A stretch of DNA of 64,000 bases from Nocardia sp. NBC_00416 (GTDB lineage Bacteria > Actinomycetota > Actinomycetes > Mycobacteriales > Mycobacteriaceae): NCBI RefSeq assembly GCF_036032445.1, contig NZ_CP107932.1, forward strand, positions 4,962,501 to 5,026,500. The letters run 5' to 3'. Of this stretch, positions 19,194-26,787 are shown in pieces (the first letter of the stretch is position 1; every line of letters begins with the position of its first letter). The translations under genes were made by a program, and so were the position numbers. The notes beneath the pieces were generated by a model. That model saw only the letters and a list, made by a program, of their open reading frames with translations, was not told the DNA's origin and searched no databases.

Positions 19194-19457
19194 CCATTTC
19201 CAATCGAATGTCCGGCGTCACATCTCAATGCGAGGGGTCGTTGTAGAGCTGACCCGGAAATCCTCCCCGAGCGTTATGAGATGTCACGCAACCTGATAGA
19301 TCGGGCTGAGCGTAGTCGAATGCACTGGCAAAAGGCGAGATTCGTTTCCCAGGCGTAAGAAACCGGCCGGGTAAGTATGGCCTTATCACCACCGCGCGCA
19401 GGGGGCCCTTTACGGTGTTAATCAGCCCTTATGGGTTATGGACAGCCAACTCAATAA

Positions 19458-19473
19458 CGTGATGTTGATCACG
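19458..19473. promoter_or_regulatory. CRP/GlxR-type cAMP-receptor site
   Basis: CGTGAT-GTTG-ATCACG is a perfect 16-base palindrome containing GTGA-N6-TCAC, the core of actinobacterial CRP/GlxR sites (TGTGA-N6-TCACA). It lies 170 nt upstream of the etfD start and 265 nt from the divergent gene. Confidence 0.6.
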
Positions 19474-19544
19474 CCGCGATCCACACGGAAAAGCCCAGGC
19501 AGATGCGCCACCGGGCTGCCGCAGATCGTACAGTGGACACCACT

Positions 19545-19575
19545 AGTTACTGGTGGGTAACTTACTGGCGGTTAC
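19545..19575 (+). promoter_or_regulatory. Operator TTAC-N6-GTAA with a second partial copy, upstream of etfD
   Basis: AGTTAC-TGGTGG-GTAACT (19545-19562) is an 18-base inverted repeat with a 6-base spacer. Overlapping it 15 nt downstream is TTAC-TGGCGG-TTAC (19562-19575), matching in the left arm and spacer. The same TTAC-N6-GTAA architecture, twice, stands upstream of fadE5 at 55235-55275. This is the size and symmetry of a TetR-type operator. Confidence 0.7.
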
Positions 19576-19642
19576 GATACGAGCCGGACGGGTACTGCTC
19601 AGTTCCCCGTACCTCGTGTTGCCTCGAAAGAAAGGTCGCGAC

Positions 19643-22600
19643 ATGAATGCCCTGACAGTGACGCTGGGCACTTTGGGAGCGGCGCTCAGCCTGCTGTGTT
19701 GGGCGTCGTTCTTCGGCGGCGTCCGCAATATCGTGCGCGCCATCATGGTCGGCCAGCCCGCACCCGAGCGCTGGCAGCCGTTCTTCCCACGCCTCAAGCA
19801 GATGCTGGTCGAGTTCATCGCACACACCCGGATGAACAAATTCCGCACCGTCGGCTGGGCGCACTGGCTGGTGATGGTCGGCTTCCTGGGCGGCTTCATC
19901 CTGTTCTTCGAGGCATACGGCCAGACCTTCGATCCGGAGTTCCACTGGCCGATCATCGGCGATCTCGCGGTGTACCACCTGTGGGACGAGATCCTGGGCA
20001 TCGGCACCGTGATCGGCATCGTCACGCTCATCGTGATCCGGCAGCTCAACCACCCGCGGGTACCGGATCGCCTGTCCCGCTTCAGCGGATCCGCGTTCGC
20101 GCCCGCCTACGTCATCGAGAGCATCGTGCTCGTCGAAGGCCTCGGCATGGTCTTCGTCAAGGCCGGAAAGATCGCGACCTACGGGCACGCGAACATGACG
20201 ACCGATTTCTTCACCATGCAGGTCGCGAAACTGCTGCCCGCGAGCCCGGTTCTGGTCTCCGGCTTCGCCTTCGTCAAATTGATGTCGGGCAGCCTGTTCC
20301 TGTACCTGGTCGGCCGCAACCTCAACTGGGGCGTGGCCTGGCACCGGTTCTCGGCCTTCTTCAACATCTACTTCAAACGCGAGGACGACGGCGGGGTCGC
20401 GCTCGGCGCCGCCAAGCCGATGATGTCCAAGGGCCGCGCCCTGGATATGGAGAACGTCGACCCCGATACCGACACCCTGGGCGCCGGCCGGATCGAGGAC
20501 TTCTCCTGGAAGGGCTGGCTCGACTTCACCACCTGCACCGAATGCGGACGCTGCCAGTCGCAATGCCCGGCATGGAACACCGGTAAGCCGCTGTCGCCGA
20601 AACTGCTGATCATGTCGCTGCGCGACCACGGTTATGCCAAAGCCCCGTATCTGCTGGCCGGTGGTCGCACCGATATGGGCGGCGACGAGATCGGCCTCGT
20701 GGACGCCGAGGGCAACGCGGACGAGAAGAAGCTCGCCGCAATACCCGCGGCCGCCCGTGACGAAGCCACCCGGCCGCTGGTCGGCGAGGCCGAGGTCCGC
20801 GGCATCATCGATCCCGAAGTGCTGTGGTCGTGCACCACCTGCGGCGCATGCGTCGAACAGTGCCCGGTGGATATCGAACACGTCGACCACATCATCGATA
20901 TGCGCCGCTACCAGGTGCTGATCGAATCGGATTTCCCGTCGGAGCTCGCGGGTCTGTTCAAGAATCTGGAGAACAAGGGCAACCCCTGGGGCCAGAACGC
21001 CAAGGACCGGCTCAACTGGATCAACGAGGTCGACTTCGATATCCCCGTCTTCGGCCAGGACGCCGACAGCTTCGACGGATACGAATACCTGTTCTGGGTG
21101 GGTTGCGCCGGCGCCTACGAGGATCGCGCCAAGAAGACCACCAAAGCTGTCGCCGAACTCCTGGCGACCGCGGGCGTGAAGTTCATGGTGCTGGGCCAGG
21201 AGGAGACCTGCACCGGCGATTCGGCCCGCCGCGCGGGCAACGAGTTCCTTTTCCAGCAGCTCGCCGTGCAGAACATCGAACTGCTGAACTCGGTGTTCGA
21301 GGGCGTCGAGCAGAACAAGAAGAAGATCGTCGTCACCTGCGCGCACTGCTTCAACGCACTCAACAACGAGTACCCGCAGGTCGGCGGGACATACGAGGTC
21401 GTACACCACACTCAGCTGCTGAACCGGCTGGTGCGCGGCAAACAGCTCGTTCCGGTCGCCCCGGTCGCGCAGAACGTCACCTACCACGACCCCTGCTACC
21501 TGGGCCGGCACAACAAGGTCTACAACGCGCCGCGCGAACTGATGGCGGCCTCCGGGTCGACTCTGGTGGAAATGCCCCGGCACGGTGAGCGGTCCATGTG
21601 CTGTGGCGCCGGCGGCGCCCGGATGTGGATGGAAGAGCAGCTGGGCAAGCGGATCAATATCGACCGGGTGGACGAGGCGCTGAGCACCTCTCCGGCCAAG
21701 ATAGCCACCGGCTGCCCGTTCTGCCGGGTCATGCTCACCGACGGCGTCACCGCGCGCCAGGAGTCCGGGCAGGGCGAGGGCGTCGAGGTCGTGGATGTCG
21801 CGCAGCTGATGCTGGACTCGATCGAGCGGGTGGAACCGGCGACGCTGACCGCGAACCTCACGGTCATCCAGGAACCCAAGGCCGAGCCGGAGCCCGAACC
21901 CGAGCCCGAACCCGAACCGGTCGCCGAAGCGGCGCCCGCGGCCGAGAAGGCGGCGCCGAAGGGCGGCGGCCTGGCCATGAAGGGGCCGGCGAAGGCTCCC
22001 GGCAAGGGTCTCGGGATGAAGGGCGCCGCCAAAGCACCGGGCGCGAAAGCTCCGGCCGCTGCAGGCGATACCGAGGACGAAGCCGCGGCCCCGGCCGCGA
22101 AGGGCCTCGGGATGAAGGGCGCTGCCAAGGCGCCCGGCGGCAAAGGCCTGGCCATGAAAGGCGCGGCCAAGGCGCCCGGAGCAAAGGCCGAATCGGCCCC
22201 GGCCGCCGAAGAGACCGAGGCTCCCGCCGCTCCGCCCGTGAAGGGTCTGGGCATGAAAGGCGCGGCGAAAGCACCCGGCGGCAAGGGTCTCGCTATGAAG
22301 GGCGCGGCGAAAGCACCGGGCGCCAAAGCACCCGACGCCGAGGCACCCGCCGAACCTGTCGCGCAGGCCGAACCGGCCGGCGAAGCCGTGGCGGAATCCA
22401 CCGCGAGCTCGGCCCCGACCGAAACCAAGCCCACGGTCGCGGCCAAGGGTCTGGCGATGAAGTCCGGGTTCAAACGTCCGGGAGCCAAGGCTCCGGGCGC
22501 GAAGACCGCGGCTCCCGCACCGGCGTCCGGCCCGACTCCGGCCGAATCCACGGCTCCGGCCGAATCGGCTCCGGCCGAATCGGCTCCGGCCGAAGCTGAG

Positions 22601-22927
22601 CAGACAGGCACCGCCGCCGCACCGGCCGAGAGCAAGCCGTCGAAACCCGCCAAGGGTCTGGCGATGAAGTCCGGGTTCAAACGTCCGGGAGTCAAGGCTG
22701 CGGGCGCGACGTCCGCGGCTCCGGCACCGGAACCGGAAGCCACGCCGGCCCCGGCCGAACCGGCCTCCGAGGTCACGGCCGAACCGGCTCCCCAAGCCAC
22801 CGCCGAGGCTCCCGAAGCCGACGGTAACGGCACCTCGGGGAACGGAGCCGATGCGACGCCCCCGCAGGCCAAACCGGGAGCACTGGGCTTCAAGTCCGGC
22901 GCCAAGGCGCCCGGGCGCAAAGGCTGA
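19643..22927 (+). CDS. etfD: Membrane Fe-S oxidoreductase EtfD (heterodisulfide-reductase-like) with long Lys-rich repeat tail
   Basis: The 1094-residue protein starts at ATG 19643 (GAAAGAAAGG 7 nt upstream). The N-terminal ~250 residues are multi-helix membrane domain of the nitrate-reductase-gamma type. Two 4Fe-4S ferredoxin motifs follow (CTECGRCQSQCP near 297, CTTCGACVEQCP near 396). Then come two CCG-type cysteine domains, the first with CTGDSARRAGNE and TCAHCFN, the second with MCCGAGG near 652 and GCPFCRVM. The M. tuberculosis homologue Rv0338c (EtfD) takes electrons from the electron-transfer flavoprotein that serves acyl-CoA dehydrogenases. Here residues ~740-1094 are an added low-complexity tail with nine copies of KGL(G/A)MK-type repeats. 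I recall the mycobacterial protein as about 880 residues. Operators shared with fadE5 fit a beta-oxidation role. Confidence 0.92.
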   Translation: MNALTVTLGTLGAALSLLCWASFFGGVRNIVRAIMVGQPAPERWQPFFPRLKQMLVEFIAHTRMNKFRTVGWAHWLVMVGFLGGFILFFEAYGQTFDPEFHWPIIGDLAVYHLWDEILGIGTVIGIVTLIVIRQLNHPRVPDRLSRFSGSAFAPAYVIESIVLVEGLGMVFVKAGKIATYGHANMTTDFFTMQVAKLLPASPVLVSGFAFVKLMSGSLFLYLVGRNLNWGVAWHRFSAFFNIYFKREDDGGVALGAAKPMMSKGRALDMENVDPDTDTLGAGRIEDFSWKGWLDFTTCTECGRCQSQCPAWNTGKPLSPKLLIMSLRDHGYAKAPYLLAGGRTDMGGDEIGLVDAEGNADEKKLAAIPAAARDEATRPLVGEAEVRGIIDPEVLWSCTTCGACVEQCPVDIEHVDHIIDMRRYQVLIESDFPSELAGLFKNLENKGNPWGQNAKDRLNWINEVDFDIPVFGQDADSFDGYEYLFWVGCAGAYEDRAKKTTKAVAELLATAGVKFMVLGQEETCTGDSARRAGNEFLFQQLAVQNIELLNSVFEGVEQNKKKIVVTCAHCFNALNNEYPQVGGTYEVVHHTQLLNRLVRGKQLVPVAPVAQNVTYHDPCYLGRHNKVYNAPRELMAASGSTLVEMPRHGERSMCCGAGGARMWMEEQLGKRINIDRVDEALSTSPAKIATGCPFCRVMLTDGVTARQESGQGEGVEVVDVAQLMLDSIERVEPATLTANLTVIQEPKAEPEPEPEPEPEPVAEAAPAAEKAAPKGGGLAMKGPAKAPGKGLGMKGAAKAPGAKAPAAAGDTEDEAAAPAAKGLGMKGAAKAPGGKGLAMKGAAKAPGAKAESAPAAEETEAPAAPPVKGLGMKGAAKAPGGKGLAMKGAAKAPGAKAPDAEAPAEPVAQAEPAGEAVAESTASSAPTETKPTVAAKGLAMKSGFKRPGAKAPGAKTAAPAPASGPTPAESTAPAESAPAESAPAEAEQTGTAAAPAESKPSKPAKGLAMKSGFKRPGVKAAGATSAAPAPEPEATPAPAEPASEVTAEPAPQATAEAPEADGNGTSGNGADATPPQAKPGALGFKSGAKAPGRKG
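21860..22924 (+). repeat. Coding repeats in the EtfD tail: nine LxMK-(G/S)xxK-xPG units
   Basis: After an EPEPEPEPEP stretch the reading frame repeats LAMKGPAKAPG, LGMKGAAKAPG, LAMKGAAKAPG or LAMKSGFKRPG nine times. Copies are spaced 14 residues apart when paired, or 30-80 residues apart across Ala/Pro/Glu-rich linkers; the last is LGFKSGAKAPGRKG at the C-terminus. Basic repeats alternate with acidic linkers. Confidence 0.9.
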
Positions 22928-22944
22928 CCAGCACATCGAAGGAA

Positions 22945-22980
22945 CAGCAGGGCCCGGCGGAAATTCGCCGGGCCCTGCTG
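22945..22980 (+). terminator. Terminator hairpin after etfD
   Basis: Perfect 15-base arms CAGCAGGGCCCGGCG and its complement surround GAAATT, 17 nt after the etfD stop. It also lies downstream of the convergent TetR gene. Confidence 0.82.
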
Positions 22981-23067
22981 CGTTCGGTCATCGCAACCGT
23001 CGCCGCTGACACACCGGTTGCGCGGGCGAGATCGGCGTCGCGGTTTCCCAGACGACCAGGCGCCGGA

Positions 23068-23682
23068 TCAGTCTCGGAGCGCGGCTCTCGACTCTTGGCC
23101 CGTTTGTCCGTGCAGCCCGAATTCGAGCAGGTCGAAGATGGCGTCCAGGGCCGCGCGAGGGTCGGGCTCCTCGCTGACGAACTGCGGGATCTCCAAGACA
23201 TAGCGCGCGACCGCGCGGGCGGTGAGGTCGTGGGGCTCGCGGCCGAGTTCGGCGGCGAGGGCTTCGGCCAGCGGCGCTTCGCAGCGGATCCACAGTTTGC
23301 GTGAGTAGTCGCGCAGCGCCGGGGTTTTCACGATCAGTTCGGTGCGCCTGCGCATCTCCGGGGTGGGATCGGCGAGAAAAGGCCCGCGGCCGGACATGAA
23401 TTCACGCAGCGCGGCCAGCACCGACTGCCCGGCACGGCGTTCCCGAACCGCCGCCAGCAGGCTTTCCCGGCGCTCGACGCCGTCGTCGAACATGAGGGCC
23501 TCTTTGCCGTCGGGGACGTGTTTGAACACCGTCGGCACGGAGATATCGACCTCCTCGGCGATCTCCTTGACGCTGACCCGGTCGTAGCCCTTGTCCAGGA
23601 ACAGCCGCTGCGCGGCGTCGGCCAGGGCCCGGCGAGTCTGCGCGTTCTTGCGTTGCCTGCGTCCGGGTGGCTCAACGGTCAT
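23068..23682 (-). CDS. TetR-family repressor divergent from the FAD monooxygenase
   Basis: The 204-residue protein has an N-terminal TetR helix-turn-helix (TRRALADAAQRLFLDKGYDRVSVKEIAEEV, then VPTVFKHVPDGKEAL) and a C-terminal ligand/dimer domain without recognisable specificity. It is transcribed away from a FAD-dependent monooxygenase, with a 29-bp inverted repeat between the two starts. The standard arrangement is that it represses itself and the monooxygenase and is released by the substrate or product. The C-terminal sequence (RYVLEIPQFVSEEPDPRAALDAIFDLLEFG) is typical of actinobacterial TetR proteins of xenobiotic clusters. The inducer is unknown. Confidence 0.88.
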   Translation of the reverse strand: MTVEPPGRRQRKNAQTRRALADAAQRLFLDKGYDRVSVKEIAEEVDISVPTVFKHVPDGKEALMFDDGVERRESLLAAVRERRAGQSVLAALREFMSGRGPFLADPTPEMRRRTELIVKTPALRDYSRKLWIRCEAPLAEALAAELGREPHDLTARAVARYVLEIPQFVSEEPDPRAALDAIFDLLEFGLHGQTGQESRAALRD

Positions 23683-23699
23683 GCCTCGACCATACCAGA

Positions 23700-23728
23700 T
23701 GACTTAACTCACTAAATATCTTAAGTCA
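23700..23728. promoter_or_regulatory. Inverted-repeat operator in the tetR / monooxygenase divergon
   Basis: TGACTTAA-N13-TTAAGTCA has perfect 8-base arms in an AT-rich island. A second overlapping pair, CACTAAAT and ATTTTTAGTG, extends to 23743. It sits between the two divergent starts (23682 and 23804), where a TetR operator and both promoters are expected. Confidence 0.7.
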
Positions 23729-23803
23729 GTTGCTATTTTTAGTGGATTGCGTTTTCCTGGACGGGTCAGCGAATCGACCGAGCTTCACCAAGGGGTGATC
23801 GAT

Positions 23804-25408
23804 ATGAATTCGAACGGCAACGAGACAACATCCGTCCTGATCGTCGGCGGCAGCCTGGTCGGCCTGTCCGCCGCGGTTTTCCTGGCCTGGCAGGGGGTGC
23901 CGGTGGTGGTCGTCGACAAGCACGACGGCAGCTCACTGCATCCGCGGGCCATCGGCTTCACCACCCGGACGGTCGAGCACTTCCGGCAGACCGGGATCGA
24001 GGTACCGGCATCGTCGCAGGGTATGAAGCCGCCGCGGCGGGCCCGGGTGGAGAGCCTGACCGGCGCACGGCTCGAGGAGTATCCGTGGACACCCGGCAAC
24101 CACGGCGCGTACGGCGCCGAGGAATCGCCGGTGCACGCGGTCGCCATCACCCAGGATCGACTCGAACCCATCCTGCGTGAGCGTGCTCGCGACCTGGGCG
24201 CACAACTGCGACCGGGTACCGAACTGCTCGGCCTGGACAGTGACGACCACGGCGTGACAGCCACGCTGCGCCGCCGCGCGGACGGCCACGAATACCGGCT
24301 GCGCGCCCAGTACGTGGTGGCGGCGGACGGCGCGACCAGCCCGCTGCGGGAGGCGATGGGCATCGGCCGCCACGGGGCGGGAGCGTTGTCGGTGCAGCGC
24401 AGCATCCTGTTCCGGGCGCCGCTGGACGAATACCTGCGCGACGGCGTCGTCCAGTTCGAGATCGAACAGCCCGACCTCCGGGCATTTCTCACCACCTACT
24501 CCGACGGCCGGTGGGTGCTCATGCTCGGCGACGATGTCGAACGCGACGCCGACGAGCAGATCCGGGTGGTGCGGCGGGCGATCGGCCGCACCGATATCCC
24601 GATCGAGTTGATCACCACCGGCCGCTGGGAGCTGGCGGCCCTGATCGCCGACCGTTTTTCGGACGGGCGAGTGTTCCTGGCCGGCGACGCCGCCCACCAA
24701 TTACCTCCCAATCGGGGCGGTTTCGGCGCCAATACCGGTATAGACGACGCGCACAACCTGGCCTGGAAACTGGCGGCGGTACTCGCCGGGAAAGCGGAGC
24801 CACGCCTGCTGGACACCTACGATGCCGAACGTCGGCCGATCGCCGACCTGCGACACGACCAGCTCTTCGCCCGCGCCGACTACAAGGCGTACCTGCGGAC
24901 CCCCGAGTCGGCGGCACCGATCCTCGACGACACCGCCGTCGAACTCGGCCAGCTCTATCGGTCGGCCGCGGTGCTGGGCGCGGACGATCAGCTACCACCT
25001 GCCCGGCGACCCCGCGAATGGGCCGGCCAGCCCGGCACCCGGGCCCCACATCTATGGGTCGTGGCCGGCGACGAACAATTCTCGACGTTGGATCTGTTCG
25101 GGCGCGACTGGGTGCTGCTCTCGGAGGATGAGCTCTGGTCCGCCGCCGCGGCGCACACCGTCGAACAGCTCGGCGCCTCCGTCACCTTCGTTCATGTCGG
25201 AACCGAGATGAAACCAGTGGAAGCCGGGACCTTCCGGACCGCCTACGGCGTGGAGGCCGGTGGGGCCACCCTGATACGGCCGGATGGATACATCGCATGG
25301 CGGACCGTCACCACCCCGGCGGACCCCGCCGGCGCCCTGACCACCGCGCTCGCCACCCTCGCGGTACCGACCGGGGCCGCCACGGCAGCGGCCGCGCCCG
25401 TCGGCTGA
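23804..25408 (+). CDS. FAD-dependent aromatic hydroxylase (group A monooxygenase)
   Basis: The 534-residue protein starts at ATG 23804, with AGGGG 8 nt upstream. It has the dinucleotide-binding motif VLIVGGSLVGLSAAVFLAWQG split as GxSLxG, a VVVDKH acidic strand end, the DG-type segment VVAADGATSPLREAMGI and the GD motif VFLAGDAAHQLPPNRGGFGANTGI. The C-terminal ~120 residues are the thioredoxin-like domain of the phenol/polyketide hydroxylase (PheA/TfdB, aklavinone hydroxylase) branch. These enzymes insert one oxygen into phenolic substrates using NAD(P)H and O2. It is probably repressed by the divergent TetR protein. No dedicated biosynthetic or ring-cleavage genes adjoin, so catabolism or drug modification (as with rifampicin monooxygenases) are both possible. 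Confidence 0.9.
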   Translation: MNSNGNETTSVLIVGGSLVGLSAAVFLAWQGVPVVVVDKHDGSSLHPRAIGFTTRTVEHFRQTGIEVPASSQGMKPPRRARVESLTGARLEEYPWTPGNHGAYGAEESPVHAVAITQDRLEPILRERARDLGAQLRPGTELLGLDSDDHGVTATLRRRADGHEYRLRAQYVVAADGATSPLREAMGIGRHGAGALSVQRSILFRAPLDEYLRDGVVQFEIEQPDLRAFLTTYSDGRWVLMLGDDVERDADEQIRVVRRAIGRTDIPIELITTGRWELAALIADRFSDGRVFLAGDAAHQLPPNRGGFGANTGIDDAHNLAWKLAAVLAGKAEPRLLDTYDAERRPIADLRHDQLFARADYKAYLRTPESAAPILDDTAVELGQLYRSAAVLGADDQLPPARRPREWAGQPGTRAPHLWVVAGDEQFSTLDLFGRDWVLLSEDELWSAAAAHTVEQLGASVTFVHVGTEMKPVEAGTFRTAYGVEAGGATLIRPDGYIAWRTVTTPADPAGALTTALATLAVPTGAATAAAAPVG

Positions 25409-25424
25409 ACCGGGCGGTGACCGA

Positions 25425-25856
25425 TCAGCGCAATGCCGCGCCGTATACGCGTTCGACCGCCAGCTTCATCAGCACCCGGCGGTCGGACACCATCACGGCC
25501 CGGTATTCGTCCCAGTCCGGATGTTCTCCGGCGGCCGCGCGGTAATAGTCCACCAGCGCCTCCACTTCGGGGCCGTGCGGATCGGCGCCCGGACCGGTGA
25601 GGGTGACCGAGCCCTCCGCGGTCGCCCAGGCCCAACCGTCGGGCCGGGTGACCTCCAGCGCCGCCCGCGGGTCACGCCGCAGGTTCACGGTCTTGGCGCG
25701 ACCTTCGGTCATCGAGACATAGATGATCTCGGCGGCCCGGTCGTAGTAGGGGGTCACCGGTGACAGCTGCGGTAGGCCGTCCGATTTGATGGTGGCCAGG
25801 ACGCCGAGGCGGCTCTCACTGAGCAGGGTGCGCGGATCGAACTGCGTACTCGTCAT
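25425..25856 (-). CDS. PPOX-class F420/FMN-dependent oxidoreductase
   Basis: The 143-residue split-barrel protein of the pyridoxamine-phosphate-oxidase fold shows LGVLATIKSDGLPQLSPVTPYY, EIIYVSMTEGRAKTVNLRRDPRAAL and PDGWAWATAEGSVTL, the pattern of actinobacterial flavin/deazaflavin oxidoreductases of the FDOR-B type. Substrates are mostly unknown; some members reduce biliverdin or quinones with F420H2. It is convergent with the FAD monooxygenase. The F420 versus FMN choice cannot be settled by eye. Confidence 0.85.
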   Translation of the reverse strand: MTSTQFDPRTLLSESRLGVLATIKSDGLPQLSPVTPYYDRAAEIIYVSMTEGRAKTVNLRRDPRAALEVTRPDGWAWATAEGSVTLTGPGADPHGPEVEALVDYYRAAAGEHPDWDEYRAVMVSDRRVLMKLAVERVYGAALR

Positions 25857-25957
25857 AACCGGTCCAAGTCGGCAGGGCGGGAGGGTATTCCGGGCGCACG
25901 CGTCCGGTCCCGGAAAATTCGCTGGCGTGAGAACCCGGGCACCGGTGCAATGGTCCC

Positions 25958-26734
25958 GTGCTCGACGACGTAGAAGTGGCCTCGTTCATCGATAACGGAT
26001 ACATCCACATCGCGGAGGCGTTCCCGCGTGCACTCGCCGACGAGTGCCGCGCGCTCGTCTGGCGCGATCTGGACGCCTCGCCCGACGACCCGGACAGCTG
26101 GCCCACGCCGGCCGCTTTCCGGCCCGATTACCTGGACGAACCCTTCGTATCCGCCGCGGCGACCCCGCGCCTGCACGCGGCCTACGACGCCCTCGTGGGG
26201 TCCGGGCGCTGGGCGCCGCGGCGCAGCCTCGGCAGTTTCGTGATCCGCTTCCCGGGCCGGGAGACCGCCACACTCGACGGCTGGCACGTCGACGCGAGTT
26301 TCCCGGGCCCGGAATCGGCGCCGACCGACTATCTGAGCTGGCGAGTGAATGTCCACTCGCAGGGTCGAGCTCTGCTCATGCTCTTCCTTTTCTCCGACAC
26401 CGGCGAGTCGGACGCCCCGACCCGGCTCCGCGTGGGTTCGCACAAAGCGGTGGCCCGGTTGCTCGAACCGGAAGGCGATGCCGGTCTCGACGCCCGCGAA
26501 CTCGCCGCACGGGTCGAAACGGCCACCGCCGACTTCCCCACTGCCTGCGCCACCGGCAAGGCGGGCGACGTCTACCTCTGCCACCCGTTCCTGGTCCACG
26601 CGGGTCAGCCCAATCGTGGCGTCCACCCCAGATTCCTCGCCCAGCCGCCGCTGCACCCGGCACAGCCACTACGTATCAGCGGGCCTGGTCCGTTCTCGGC
26701 GATCGAGACGGCGATCCGTTCCGCGATCGAGTGA
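25958..26734 (+). CDS. Phytanoyl-CoA dioxygenase (PhyH) family protein
   Basis: The 258-residue Fe(II)/2-oxoglutarate oxygenase has the metal-binding HxD in GWHVDASF (about residues 109-113) and the distal His in YLCHPFLVHAGQPNRG, where the following Arg would bind 2-oxoglutarate. The N-terminus begins with VASFIDNGYIHIAEAFPRALADECRALVW, typical for the family. Such enzymes hydroxylate lipids or small secondary metabolites; the substrate is not predictable. The GTG at 25958 is taken as start although no clear ribosome-binding site precedes it. Neighbours (PPOX protein, Uma2 protein) do not form an obvious pathway. Confidence 0.85.
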   Translation: MLDDVEVASFIDNGYIHIAEAFPRALADECRALVWRDLDASPDDPDSWPTPAAFRPDYLDEPFVSAAATPRLHAAYDALVGSGRWAPRRSLGSFVIRFPGRETATLDGWHVDASFPGPESAPTDYLSWRVNVHSQGRALLMLFLFSDTGESDAPTRLRVGSHKAVARLLEPEGDAGLDARELAARVETATADFPTACATGKAGDVYLCHPFLVHAGQPNRGVHPRFLAQPPLHPAQPLRISGPGPFSAIETAIRSAIE

Positions 26735-26775
26735 TCGCGTGCTTCCGACCGAGTGGTTACAGGCCTGACCAGACA

Positions 26776-26781
26776 TACGAT
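26776..26781 (+). promoter_or_regulatory. Probable -10 element of the Uma2 gene (leaderless)
   Basis: TACGAT lies 6 nt before the ATG at 26788, which would place the transcription start at or within a base or two of the start codon. A GGTGG between the two could instead serve as a weak ribosome-binding site. Confidence 0.35.
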
Positions 26782-26787
26782 GGTGGC

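Larger units (their letters stand above)
19194..19642. other. Regulatory region upstream of etfD
   Basis: This 449-bp gap without a gene carries a CRP/GlxR-type palindrome (19458-19473) and a TTAC-N6-GTAA operator with a second half-copy (19545-19575). It is more AT-rich than its surroundings. It separates divergent genes. Confidence 0.65.

Noticed and set aside
19562..22936. A 1124-codon open frame antisense to etfD
   Set aside because: It mirrors etfD over its whole length, is rich in Arg/Gly/Leu as expected from reading GC-rich codons backward, and lacks any domain.
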